This document shows positions 1-5,708 of a stretch of DNA of 16,925 nucleotides, in pieces (position 1 is the stretch's first letter; every line of letters begins with the position of its first letter). The DNA is taken from NCBI GenBank assembly GCA_023229505.1, contig JALNZD010000062.1:1-16925 (forward strand), read 5' to 3'. Origin of the DNA: Bacteroidales bacterium. Its GTDB lineage: Bacteria > Bacteroidota > Bacteroidia > Bacteroidales > JAGOPY01. The notes beneath the pieces are model-generated. The model ran no database searches, was not told the origin of the DNA, and saw nothing but the letters and a program-made list of their open reading frames with translations. The translations under genes and the position numbers were made by a program.

Positions 1-408
1 TATGAACATGAGAATACCATCTAAAATCTTATAAAAAAGAACGAAATGTAGTGGCACAAACCTCTATGCAAGCCATTACTATGCTGTATATAAATCAATT
101 ACAAAAATGAAGTGTCAAACTCGGGACAACTTTTTTCATTTTTGATTAAATAAAATGGTTAATAAACTAAATATCATTGTGTTGTAAAAGCAAAATGCAA
201 TTATGGAGGGTACAGCGATTTTGGATCCAGCATAATGAACCTAACATATATAAGTCCATTCTTGATGCCCGTAATAATATAAATATTTTTAGTGAAATCC
301 ATAGTGGAAAACCACTAAAAAAATAATTTATTATGTTTCTAAATTAGATATTTAAAACCTCCGGTTGCCTCACAAATGGTGGATCGCAGCGATGGAAGGA
401 TGGGAATG
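1..408. other. AT-rich intergenic stretch with no supported gene
   Basis: No convincing coding region is visible on either strand; the longest reading frames are a few dozen codons and resemble nothing I know. The stretch is clearly more AT-rich than the genes to its right. It holds a small inverted repeat at 302-317 (TAGTGG, AAAA loop, CCACTA) nested inside a second pairing of 286-294 with 313-321. Because a run of A rather than T follows on the plus strand, it does not look like a normal intrinsic terminator. A TGTC-N8-GACA element lies at 113-128. ftsX, which often precedes the DUF3098 gene in Bacteroidota, is not here, so this may be inserted or rearranged DNA. Confidence 0.5.
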
Positions 409-480
409 CTGAGTTCTGAGTTTTGACCGCCGACCGCTGACCGCCGAGCGCAAACTGCGAACTGGGAACTGCGAACTGTT
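409..480. repeat. Mixed-family heptanucleotide tandem repeat array
   Basis: A run of 7-bp units in three consecutive sequence families: CTGAGTT twice (409-422), then TGACCGC/CGACCGC alternating with a diverged CGAGCGC (424-451), then AACTGCG/AACTGGG units (453-480). The period stays at seven while the unit sequence changes, with single-base slips at the joints. It runs straight into an 8-bp array. No coding role is apparent. It resembles the heptanucleotide STRR sequences known in cyanobacteria, but the family assignment is only by period. Confidence 0.85.
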
Positions 481-508
481 TCACTTTTTCACCGTTTCAC
501 TGTTTCAC
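479..508. repeat. Octanucleotide tandem repeat, TTTCACYK family
   Basis: TTTCAC recurs at 479, 487, 495 and 503, a strict 8-bp period with variable last two bases (TT, CG, TG). On the other strand the unit reads GTGAAACR, the same unit as the array after queA at 2748-2796, so one repeat family occurs twice in opposite orientation. It ends about 10 nt before the -7 element proposed for the DUF3098 gene; the unit at 495 lies where a -33 element would be expected. Confidence 0.85.
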
Positions 509-517
509 ATAATTTAT

Positions 518-525
518 TATTTTTG
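518..525 (+). promoter_or_regulatory. Candidate Bacteroidota -7 element for DUF3098-truB
   Basis: TATTTTTG matches TAnnTTTG, the -7 consensus of the Bacteroidota primary sigma factor. It lies 18 nt upstream of the ATG at 544. The expected -33 position (about 495-498) is TTTC inside the octad array rather than TTTG, so the match is partial. Confidence 0.4.
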
Positions 526-543
526 TTTTTTAATTATAAAGAG

Positions 544-834
544 ATGACTGAAAAGAAGAAAGTAGCCGTAAAGGAAAAGCATGCTGGCATAAGGGCTATT
601 GAACCGGTATCCAGGTCCGGGTTTGCATTTGGAAAGGAGAATTACCGCTTATTGCTGATAGGCCTGGCTTTGATCGTTCTCGGCTTTCTCCTCATGATTG
701 GCGGGGGGTCTGACGATCCAAAAGTTTTCAGCCAGGATATTTTCAATTTCCGCAGGATTACCCTGGCCCCGATCCTGATCCTTGCAGGTTATGTGGTTGA
801 GATTTTCGCCATTATGAAAAAACCAAAGGATTAA
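544..834 (+). CDS. DUF3098 family small membrane protein
   Basis: Protein of 96 residues, starting at the ATG at 544; an in-frame TTG at 523 would add seven residues but falls on the promoter-like sequence. The N-terminal ~25 residues are charged and cytoplasm-like, then two hydrophobic segments (about residues 34-53 and 70-90) flank a short GGGSDDP loop, with a basic KKPKD tail. This layout and the RRITLAPI segment match the Bacteroidota family DUF3098, usually found between ftsX and uppP near truB and queA. Its molecular function is unknown; an inner-membrane location is likely. Here truB follows after 62 nt, but ftsX and uppP are absent from their usual places. Confidence 0.85.
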   Translation: MTEKKKVAVKEKHAGIRAIEPVSRSGFAFGKENYRLLLIGLALIVLGFLLMIGGGSDDPKVFSQDIFNFRRITLAPILILAGYVVEIFAIMKKPKD

Positions 835-896
835 TCCTTATCATAGGTCCTATCGCCATTTTCGCCGGATAGTTTCAGGATTGATATTAAAAATAT

Positions 897-1583
897 ATGG
901 AATTTGATTTTATCCGGGGTGAACTGCTGCTGATCGACAAGGCGATCGACTGGACCTCATTTGATGCTGTCAACAAGGTCCGGCGGCTGATCAGCCGGCA
1001 ACTGGGAAAGAAGCTGAAGGTCGGGCATGCGGGCACACTGGATCCCAAAGCCACGGGGCTTCTGCTGATCTGCACCGGCGCCATGACCAAACGGATCAAC
1101 GAGCTGGTAGGCCTCGACAAAGAATATGCCGGCACCTTCCTCCTCGGTGCTACAACCCCTTCTTATGATTCAGAAACCGAAATAAATCATAAATCGGAAA
1201 CCGGCCATCTTACATCTGAAATGATACTGGCTGCTACTCAAAAATTCATCGGAACCATCCAACAGGTCCCCCCGCAATTTTCAGCCAAGCTGGTCGAAGG
1301 AAAAAGGGCTTATCTGTCGGCCAGGAAGAACAAAGAGGTGAAGATAGAACCCGTGACCATCACCATCAAGGAATTCGAAATTACCCGGATTGATTTGCCT
1401 GAAGTCAGTTTCCGGGTTGTATGCAGTAAGGGGACTTATATCCGTTCGCTGGCCAGGGATTTCGGAGAAGCTTTAAATTCCGGCGCTTACCTTACTTCCT
1501 TGAGACGGACCGGAATAGGCCGGTATAGCGTCCAGGATGCCCTGACTGTTGCGCAGTTCGAAGCTTTGCTTTATCTTGAATAA
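897..1583 (+). CDS. truB: tRNA pseudouridine(55) synthase TruB
   Basis: TruB isomerises uridine 55 in the T-psi-C loop of tRNAs to pseudouridine. The 228-residue protein contains the diagnostic catalytic segment GHAGTLDPKATGLL, with nucleophile Asp49, followed by the KEYAGTFLLGATTPSYDSE segment near residue 76 and the QVPPQFSAKLVEGKRAY segment typical of the family. The KGTYIRSLARDFG motif lies near residue 180. It is shorter than the E. coli enzyme because it lacks a C-terminal PUA-like extension, which is usual in Bacteroidota. The ATG at 897 is the first start in frame. It lies 62 nt after DUF3098 and is probably cotranscribed with it. Confidence 0.95.
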   Translation: MEFDFIRGELLLIDKAIDWTSFDAVNKVRRLISRQLGKKLKVGHAGTLDPKATGLLLICTGAMTKRINELVGLDKEYAGTFLLGATTPSYDSETEINHKSETGHLTSEMILAATQKFIGTIQQVPPQFSAKLVEGKRAYLSARKNKEVKIEPVTITIKEFEITRIDLPEVSFRVVCSKGTYIRSLARDFGEALNSGAYLTSLRRTGIGRYSVQDALTVAQFEALLYLE

Positions 1584-1635
1584 ACAACTTTTTATTAAAA
1601 ACTAATTCAAAACTTAAGAAGTAGATAATATTAAG

Positions 1636-1667
1636 TTGACAAATCCCTCAAATTTGATTACCTTTGC
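1636..1667 (+). promoter_or_regulatory. Bacteroidota-type promoter of queA
   Basis: TTG at 1636-1638 and TACCTTTG at 1659-1666 are separated by 20 nt, an excellent fit to the Bacteroidota -33 and -7 elements. Transcription would begin around 1673, giving a leader of roughly 25 nt before the queA ATG at 1699. The 115-nt gap after truB therefore contains an independent promoter. Confidence 0.7.
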
Positions 1668-1698
1668 ACGTTTTATTCTGAAGAATTGAAGCGCTGCT

Positions 1699-2748
1699 AT
1701 GAAACTCTCCCAGTTTAAGTTTTACTTACCTGCTGAACTCATCGCCGAAAGACCCCCTGAAAACAGGGACGAATCGAAACTGATGATCCTCAACCGTAAA
1801 ACCCACTCCATCGAACATAAAGAATTTAAAGACATTCTTAATTATTTCAGCGATGGTGATGTTTTCGTAATTAATAACACCAAGGTTTTCCCTGCCCGTT
1901 TGTTTGGGACGAAAGAAAAAACCGGTGCCAAGATCGAAGTTTTCCTGCTCCGTGAATTGAACCGTGAATCCCGCCTCTGGGATGTTCTGGTCGACCCGGC
2001 CCGTAAAATCCGGATAGGCAATAAACTTTATTTTGGTGATGATGATTCGCTTGTTGCTGAAGTAATCGACAACACCACGTCACGCGGCCGGACCCTCAGG
2101 TTCCTTTTCGATGGTCCCTATGAGGATTTTAAGAAAACGATTACCGCCCTGGGCCAGACACCCCTGCCCAAGATCCATAAGAGATCCGTTGAACCGATAG
2201 ATGATATCCGGTATCAGACGATTTATGCAAAGCACGAAGGCGCTGTTGCCGCTCCGACCGCCGGTATGCACTTCAGCCGCGAACTGATGAAACGACTTGA
2301 GCTGAAAGGGATCAATTTTGCCGAAATCACCCTTCACGTCGGGCTCGGGAACTTCCGTGCCATCGAAGTGGAAGACCTGACCAAGCATAAAATGGATTCT
2401 GAAGAGATGCTGATCGAAGAAAATGCCACGGCGATTATTAATCATGCTAAGGAAAACCGTAAAAAGATCGTTTCTGTTGGGACAACTTCCATGAAAGCCC
2501 TCGAAACAGCCGTTTCAATATCAGGAAAAGTTAAACCCTACAGGGGCTGGACTAATAAATTCATCTTTCCGCCCTACGATTTTACCATAGCCGATGCCTT
2601 AGTCACCAACTTTCACCTCCCTATGTCATCAATGATGATGATGGCCTCCGCTTTTGCAGGATATGATTTCCTCACAGAAGCTTACAAAGAAGCCATCAAC
2701 CTGAAATATAAGTTCTTCACTTACGGGGACGCAATGCTTATTATATAG
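1699..2748 (+). CDS. queA: S-adenosylmethionine:tRNA ribosyltransferase-isomerase QueA
   Basis: QueA transfers and rearranges the ribosyl group of S-adenosylmethionine onto 7-aminomethyl-7-deazaguanine in tRNA, giving epoxyqueuosine, the penultimate step of queuosine synthesis. The 349-residue length is normal for the family. Recognisable segments in order: LIAERPPENRDESKLM (about 14-29), NNTKVFPARL (59-68), GAVAAPTAGMHFS (near 181), TLHVGLGNF, VGTTSMKALE, and TNFHLPMSSMMMM near the C-terminus. The ATG at 1699 follows a strong promoter. The TAG stop at 2746-2748 overlaps by one base the first unit of an octanucleotide repeat array, and the next gene is convergent. Confidence 0.96.
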   Translation: MKLSQFKFYLPAELIAERPPENRDESKLMILNRKTHSIEHKEFKDILNYFSDGDVFVINNTKVFPARLFGTKEKTGAKIEVFLLRELNRESRLWDVLVDPARKIRIGNKLYFGDDDSLVAEVIDNTTSRGRTLRFLFDGPYEDFKKTITALGQTPLPKIHKRSVEPIDDIRYQTIYAKHEGAVAAPTAGMHFSRELMKRLELKGINFAEITLHVGLGNFRAIEVEDLTKHKMDSEEMLIEENATAIINHAKENRKKIVSVGTTSMKALETAVSISGKVKPYRGWTNKFIFPPYDFTIADALVTNFHLPMSSMMMMASAFAGYDFLTEAYKEAINLKYKFFTYGDAMLII

Positions 2749-2796
2749 TGGAACGGTGGAACAGTGAAACGGTGAAACGGTGAAACAGTGAAACAG
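2748..2796. repeat. Octanucleotide tandem repeat, GTGRAACR family
   Basis: Six consecutive 8-bp units start with GTGGAACG, GTGGAACA, then GTGAAACG twice and GTGAAACA twice, followed by a broken unit. The first base is the last base of the queA stop codon, and the array nearly fills the 54-nt gap between convergent queA and the GT2 gene (stop at 2803-2805). It is the reverse complement of the family at 479-508. There is no obvious intrinsic terminator hairpin for either gene. Confidence 0.9.
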
Positions 2797-2802
2797 TGTT
2801 GC

Positions 2803-3930
2803 TTACCATCTTTTCCTGGGAAACAGGCCAAGGATTCCTGCCACCACCACATAAAACGGATAGATCACCTGGAAAGGCAAATACCAATACCTTAGTTGTC
2901 TTTGAGTGTTAAATCCGGTGACTCCCCACATCAATGGCAGGTCAATGAGTGATTTCAACAAGATAACGCCGGCAAAAAGCAAGAATAATCCCGGATAACA
3001 AAATCCCGCAAAAAAAGTGGCTGTTATGAACAGGTTGAAGGAAAAAACGGCTATTGCGGTAAAGGCTGAAAGGTTATCCTTATAACCTTTGCTTTTCGAT
3101 GCCCAACGGATACGTTGTTTAAAAAATGCCCGAAGACCGGCTGCCGGATAAGTCTGGACTAGTGCATTTTTATCCGGGGCAAAGCCGATCGCTTTGTTGC
3201 CATATTCCTTCTTCATTTTATGCATCAGGAAAACATCATCTCCGGAAATAAATTTTTCATTGCCCGCATATCCACCTACCTGCATAAAAGCGCTTTTCCG
3301 GTAAGCCAGGTTGGCGCCATTGCAAATAAATGGCTGACCCGCCCGGGCGGCTCCGGCCCCTGATGCCATCATGCCTGAAAATTCCAGCGATTGAAACCGG
3401 TTCAGAAGGCCTTTCTGTGTAAAATAAGAAACCGGACCGAAAATCATCACTTTCGTTTTATCCTGAAAATAAGATACTATTGCCGATATCCATCCAGGCC
3501 CCATCCGGCAATCGGCATCGGTCGAAAGGATCAGTTCACCGGTTGATTTGCCGACACCCCATGCAAGCGCTGCTTTTTTCCCCGCCCCATCATCATTTTT
3601 TATCAGTATAAATCCGGAAAGTTTCTGTTTAGCAATAAAATCTGTCACAATCTCAGCAGTTTTATCGGTTGAATGGTCATCGATCACGAGAATTTCAATC
3701 ATGGAGGATGGATAATGCTGAGCCGCCAAATCACCCAACAGATCAGCTATGCTTTTCTCTTCATTTCTGGCCGCAACGATCACGCTGACTTTCATTACAG
3801 GCTCAACAGTCCCGGTCTTTATAGTTCCTTTCTGCCTGTACCATCCGAAGGTAAAAAGTCCGATCAGCCCGGTATAAAATAAATCTGTCAGGCATAACAC
3901 GATTCCGGTGATCATCAGCAAGGTTTCCAT
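2803..3930 (-). CDS. Membrane-anchored family 2 glycosyltransferase
   Basis: A processive-type GT2 enzyme of 375 residues from the ATG at 3928-3930. I prefer this to an in-frame TTG at 3972 that would overlap the upstream gene by 32 nt. An N-terminal membrane segment (about 3-28) precedes the GT-A domain: VSVIVAARNEE (48-58), IDDHS (83-87), the metal-binding DAD at 138-140, the GDD acid motif at 230-232 and QRIRW (272-276). Two or three hydrophobic segments follow (about 292-330 and 355-372). This architecture is shared by poly-GlcNAc, cellulose and related glycan synthases and by glycolipid-forming enzymes; the sugar substrate cannot be told. It starts 10 nt after the flippase-like gene, so the two are likely one operon acting in envelope glycan or lipid synthesis. 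Confidence 0.88.
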   Translation of the reverse strand: METLLMITGIVLCLTDLFYTGLIGLFTFGWYRQKGTIKTGTVEPVMKVSVIVAARNEEKSIADLLGDLAAQHYPSSMIEILVIDDHSTDKTAEIVTDFIAKQKLSGFILIKNDDGAGKKAALAWGVGKSTGELILSTDADCRMGPGWISAIVSYFQDKTKVMIFGPVSYFTQKGLLNRFQSLEFSGMMASGAGAARAGQPFICNGANLAYRKSAFMQVGGYAGNEKFISGDDVFLMHKMKKEYGNKAIGFAPDKNALVQTYPAAGLRAFFKQRIRWASKSKGYKDNLSAFTAIAVFSFNLFITATFFAGFCYPGLFLLFAGVILLKSLIDLPLMWGVTGFNTQRQLRYWYLPFQVIYPFYVVVAGILGLFPRKRW

Positions 3931-3940
3931 GTATGGCTTT

Positions 3941-4960
3941 TTATTTCCTGAAGAATTTAAGGCTGAAGACAAAGAAAGTCCCCAGGATTGCCGGAATGAT
4001 CAGGTTAACCAGCCATAAAACCGTTGAAGATGTAAGAATTGCCAGTTCCGTATCACCTGAATTAAAACCGGATTTTTGAAAATACAGTCCGATAACAAAA
4101 ATGGAGACCGATCCCCTGATTCCGAGGTCGATCAGGGCAATAGATGGAACCAAAGTCATCGCAAGGTAGATAACCGGGATGAGGATCATGCCCTGGATTA
4201 CAGGTAATTCAACCCCAAACATTCTGAGCAGCAGGAAAAACTGGGTTGAAAAGATCACGTATCTTAATAAGCTTAGAAGCAGTACTTCCAGAAGTTCTTT
4301 ACCGCAATACCTGGCAAAGACCCTGGAATATTCTATGAAACGCTCCCATTTTCGTGGCATATAGCGGCCGATAAAATCGGAAAGGATGCCTATTTTAAAG
4401 TAAAAAAGCATGATTATAAAAATGAGGCAGGGGATCAAAAAAATCAGGCTTATGAGAAGGTATTCCTGAACATGGTAAGACACGCGAAGGTATTGATCAA
4501 GGAATGAAAGAAAGCAGAACAGGCCTGCACTGAGGGTAACGACGATCTGCGCAAAACTGCCGATGAGGGTTATCAATATGCCTTCCACGTGGTTACCTTT
4601 TTCCAGGATGAAAACCCGGCCCAGGTAATCACCCGTTCTGTTTGGAGTGAAAAGGCTGACCGAAACCCCAGTCATGACAGCCTTAAAAGCACGGAAAAAT
4701 GAAATTTTCTCGATTTTAGCGATCAGTAAACGCCATTTAACCGATTCAATGCTCCAGTTGAGCAGCATGAGCAACAGGATCAGGCTTATCATGAACCAGG
4801 CCTGTTGCTGCTCCATCATCTTGTTGAAAACATCCACGATTTCATGCAGCTTCCGTTCTACGAATACCTGCCGGTAAATAAATCCATAGGTTACCAGGAT
4901 AATCAGCGCCCGGATCAGGTAATTGAAGGTTTTCCTTATCTTTGTCTTTTGTACGATCAT
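3941..4960 (-). CDS. Flippase-like / lysylphosphatidylglycerol synthase TM-region family membrane protein
   Basis: A 339-residue polytopic inner-membrane protein with about eight hydrophobic segments. Family marks are NWSIESVKWR (68-77), followed by FTPNRTGDYLGR (104-115), typical of the UPF0104 family related to the flippase domain of MprF. No aminoacyl-transfer domain is present, so it is not a complete lysyl-PG synthase. In related genomes such proteins often sit beside glycosyltransferases, as here, which suggests lipid-linked substrate translocation or support of the partner enzyme; this is inference. The ATG at 4958-4960 is divergent from ruvC with only 18 nt between start codons. Confidence 0.85.
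   Translation of the reverse strand: MIVQKTKIRKTFNYLIRALIILVTYGFIYRQVFVERKLHEIVDVFNKMMEQQQAWFMISLILLLMLLNWSIESVKWRLLIAKIEKISFFRAFKAVMTGVSVSLFTPNRTGDYLGRVFILEKGNHVEGILITLIGSFAQIVVTLSAGLFCFLSFLDQYLRVSYHVQEYLLISLIFLIPCLIFIIMLFYFKIGILSDFIGRYMPRKWERFIEYSRVFARYCGKELLEVLLLSLLRYVIFSTQFFLLLRMFGVELPVIQGMILIPVIYLAMTLVPSIALIDLGIRGSVSIFVIGLYFQKSGFNSGDTELAILTSSTVLWLVNLIIPAILGTFFVFSLKFFRK
4937..4944 (+). promoter_or_regulatory. Candidate ruvC -7 element inside the flippase gene
   Basis: TATCTTTG matches TAnnTTTG exactly and lies 34 nt upstream of the proposed ruvC TTG start. No TTG is seen at the ideal -33 distance. It sits within the first codons of the divergent flippase gene, as it must because the two starts are only 18 nt apart. 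Confidence 0.45.
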
Positions 4961-4978
4961 TTATTAATCCTTAAAAAA

Positions 4979-5536
4979 TTGTCTTCGGAACGCATAATAT
5001 TGGGCATCGATCCCGGTACTACGATCATGGGTTATGGTGTTATCATGATCCGGGAAAAAAAGATCGAGCTGATGACGATGGGTGTGCTTAAACTCCACCA
5101 GTTTTCCGAACACGAGGACAAGTTAAAGAAAATATTTGAACGGACGGTTTCTCTCATCGAAGAATATCATCCGGATGAACTGGCAATCGAAGCGCCTTTC
5201 TATGGTAAAAATGTCCAATCGATGCTTAAACTAGGTCGTGCTCAGGGTGTTGCAATGGCAGCTGCTTTATCGAGGACCGTTCCGATTTTTGAATACAGCC
5301 CCCGTAAAATAAAGCAGTCGATTACCGGACGGGGAAATGCTTCCAAGGAGCAGGTAGCCCTGATGTTGCAAAACCTTCTTCAGTTCACGCAGTCGCCACA
5401 GTACCTGGATGCCACTGACGGTCTGGCCGCCGCCGTTTGTCATTACTTTCAGAATAATCCCGGAAAGCAGGATAAGAAATTCTCAGGCTGGAAATCTTTC
5501 CTCACTGAAAACCCGGACAGGCAGGCAGAACATTAA
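4979..5536 (+). CDS. ruvC: Crossover junction endodeoxyribonuclease RuvC
   Basis: RuvC resolves Holliday junctions made during recombination and repair, working with RuvAB. The 185-residue protein, read from TTG at 4979, carries all four expected acidic catalytic positions: Asp11 in GIDPGTT, Glu71 in AIEAPF, and Asp144 and Asp147 in YLDATDGLAAAVCHY. The SPRKIKQSITGRGNASKEQV segment (from about 107) is also typical. The TTG start gives MSSERIILGIDPG, which matches the usual short N-terminus. No ATG is available near it, and longer in-frame extensions would run antisense through the flippase gene. The chromosomal setting and complete catalytic set indicate the housekeeping enzyme. Confidence 0.94.
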   Translation: MSSERIILGIDPGTTIMGYGVIMIREKKIELMTMGVLKLHQFSEHEDKLKKIFERTVSLIEEYHPDELAIEAPFYGKNVQSMLKLGRAQGVAMAAALSRTVPIFEYSPRKIKQSITGRGNASKEQVALMLQNLLQFTQSPQYLDATDGLAAAVCHYFQNNPGKQDKKFSGWKSFLTENPDRQAEH

Positions 5537-5549
5537 TTGAAAAGTCCCC

Positions 5550-5589
5550 CACTTAACCCTCAACACTTAAAATTAAAAATTTTAATTTT
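5550..5589. repeat. Degenerate heptads and AT-only palindrome after ruvC
   Basis: CACTTAA, CCCTCAA and CACTTAA occur in exact 7-bp register at 5550-5570. They lead into a perfect palindrome of 10-bp arms around one base (AAAATTAAAA at 5569-5578, TTTTAATTTT at 5580-5589). The palindrome ends in T-rich sequence and could act as a weak terminator for ruvC, although an AT-only stem is a poor intrinsic terminator. Confidence 0.5.
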
Positions 5590-5634
5590 CGACCGGGTAT
5601 ATTTTCCTAAAAATCCGATTAATAAGAAATATTG

Positions 5635-5642
5635 TACTTTTG
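5635..5642 (+). promoter_or_regulatory. Candidate topA -7 element
   Basis: TACTTTTG matches the TAnnTTTG consensus, followed by CGGG where Bacteroidota transcripts often begin a few bases later. The topA ATG lies 66 nt downstream. No clear TTG is present at the -33 distance. Confidence 0.55.
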
Positions 5643-5708
5643 CGGGCTCAAATTGAGGGAGCTGCAAGCTTCTGCAGTGAAATACTATTAACCAGCTATT
5701 TTCTCATT

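Noticed and set aside
201..302. Minus-strand small ORF of 33 codons
   Set aside because: Too short, with no promoter, homology or codon signature that I can recognise.
302..330. Intrinsic terminator at the TAGTGG/CCACTA hairpin
   Set aside because: The hairpin is followed by A's, not T's, on the plus strand, and the T-run precedes it on the minus strand; no gene ends nearby.
3931..3972. Longer GT2 start at a TTG overlapping the flippase gene
   Set aside because: The ATG at 3930 lies just after the upstream stop and begins directly with the membrane segment expected for the family.
4805..4978. N-terminal extension of ruvC by 58 residues
   Set aside because: It would run antisense through the flippase gene and precedes the normal RuvC N-terminus; TTG at 4979 gives the standard length.
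5640..5708. Upstream extension of topA by 23 residues
   Set aside because: It starts inside the -7 promoter element with a non-ATG codon; the ATG at 5709 begins the canonical TOPRIM N-terminus.
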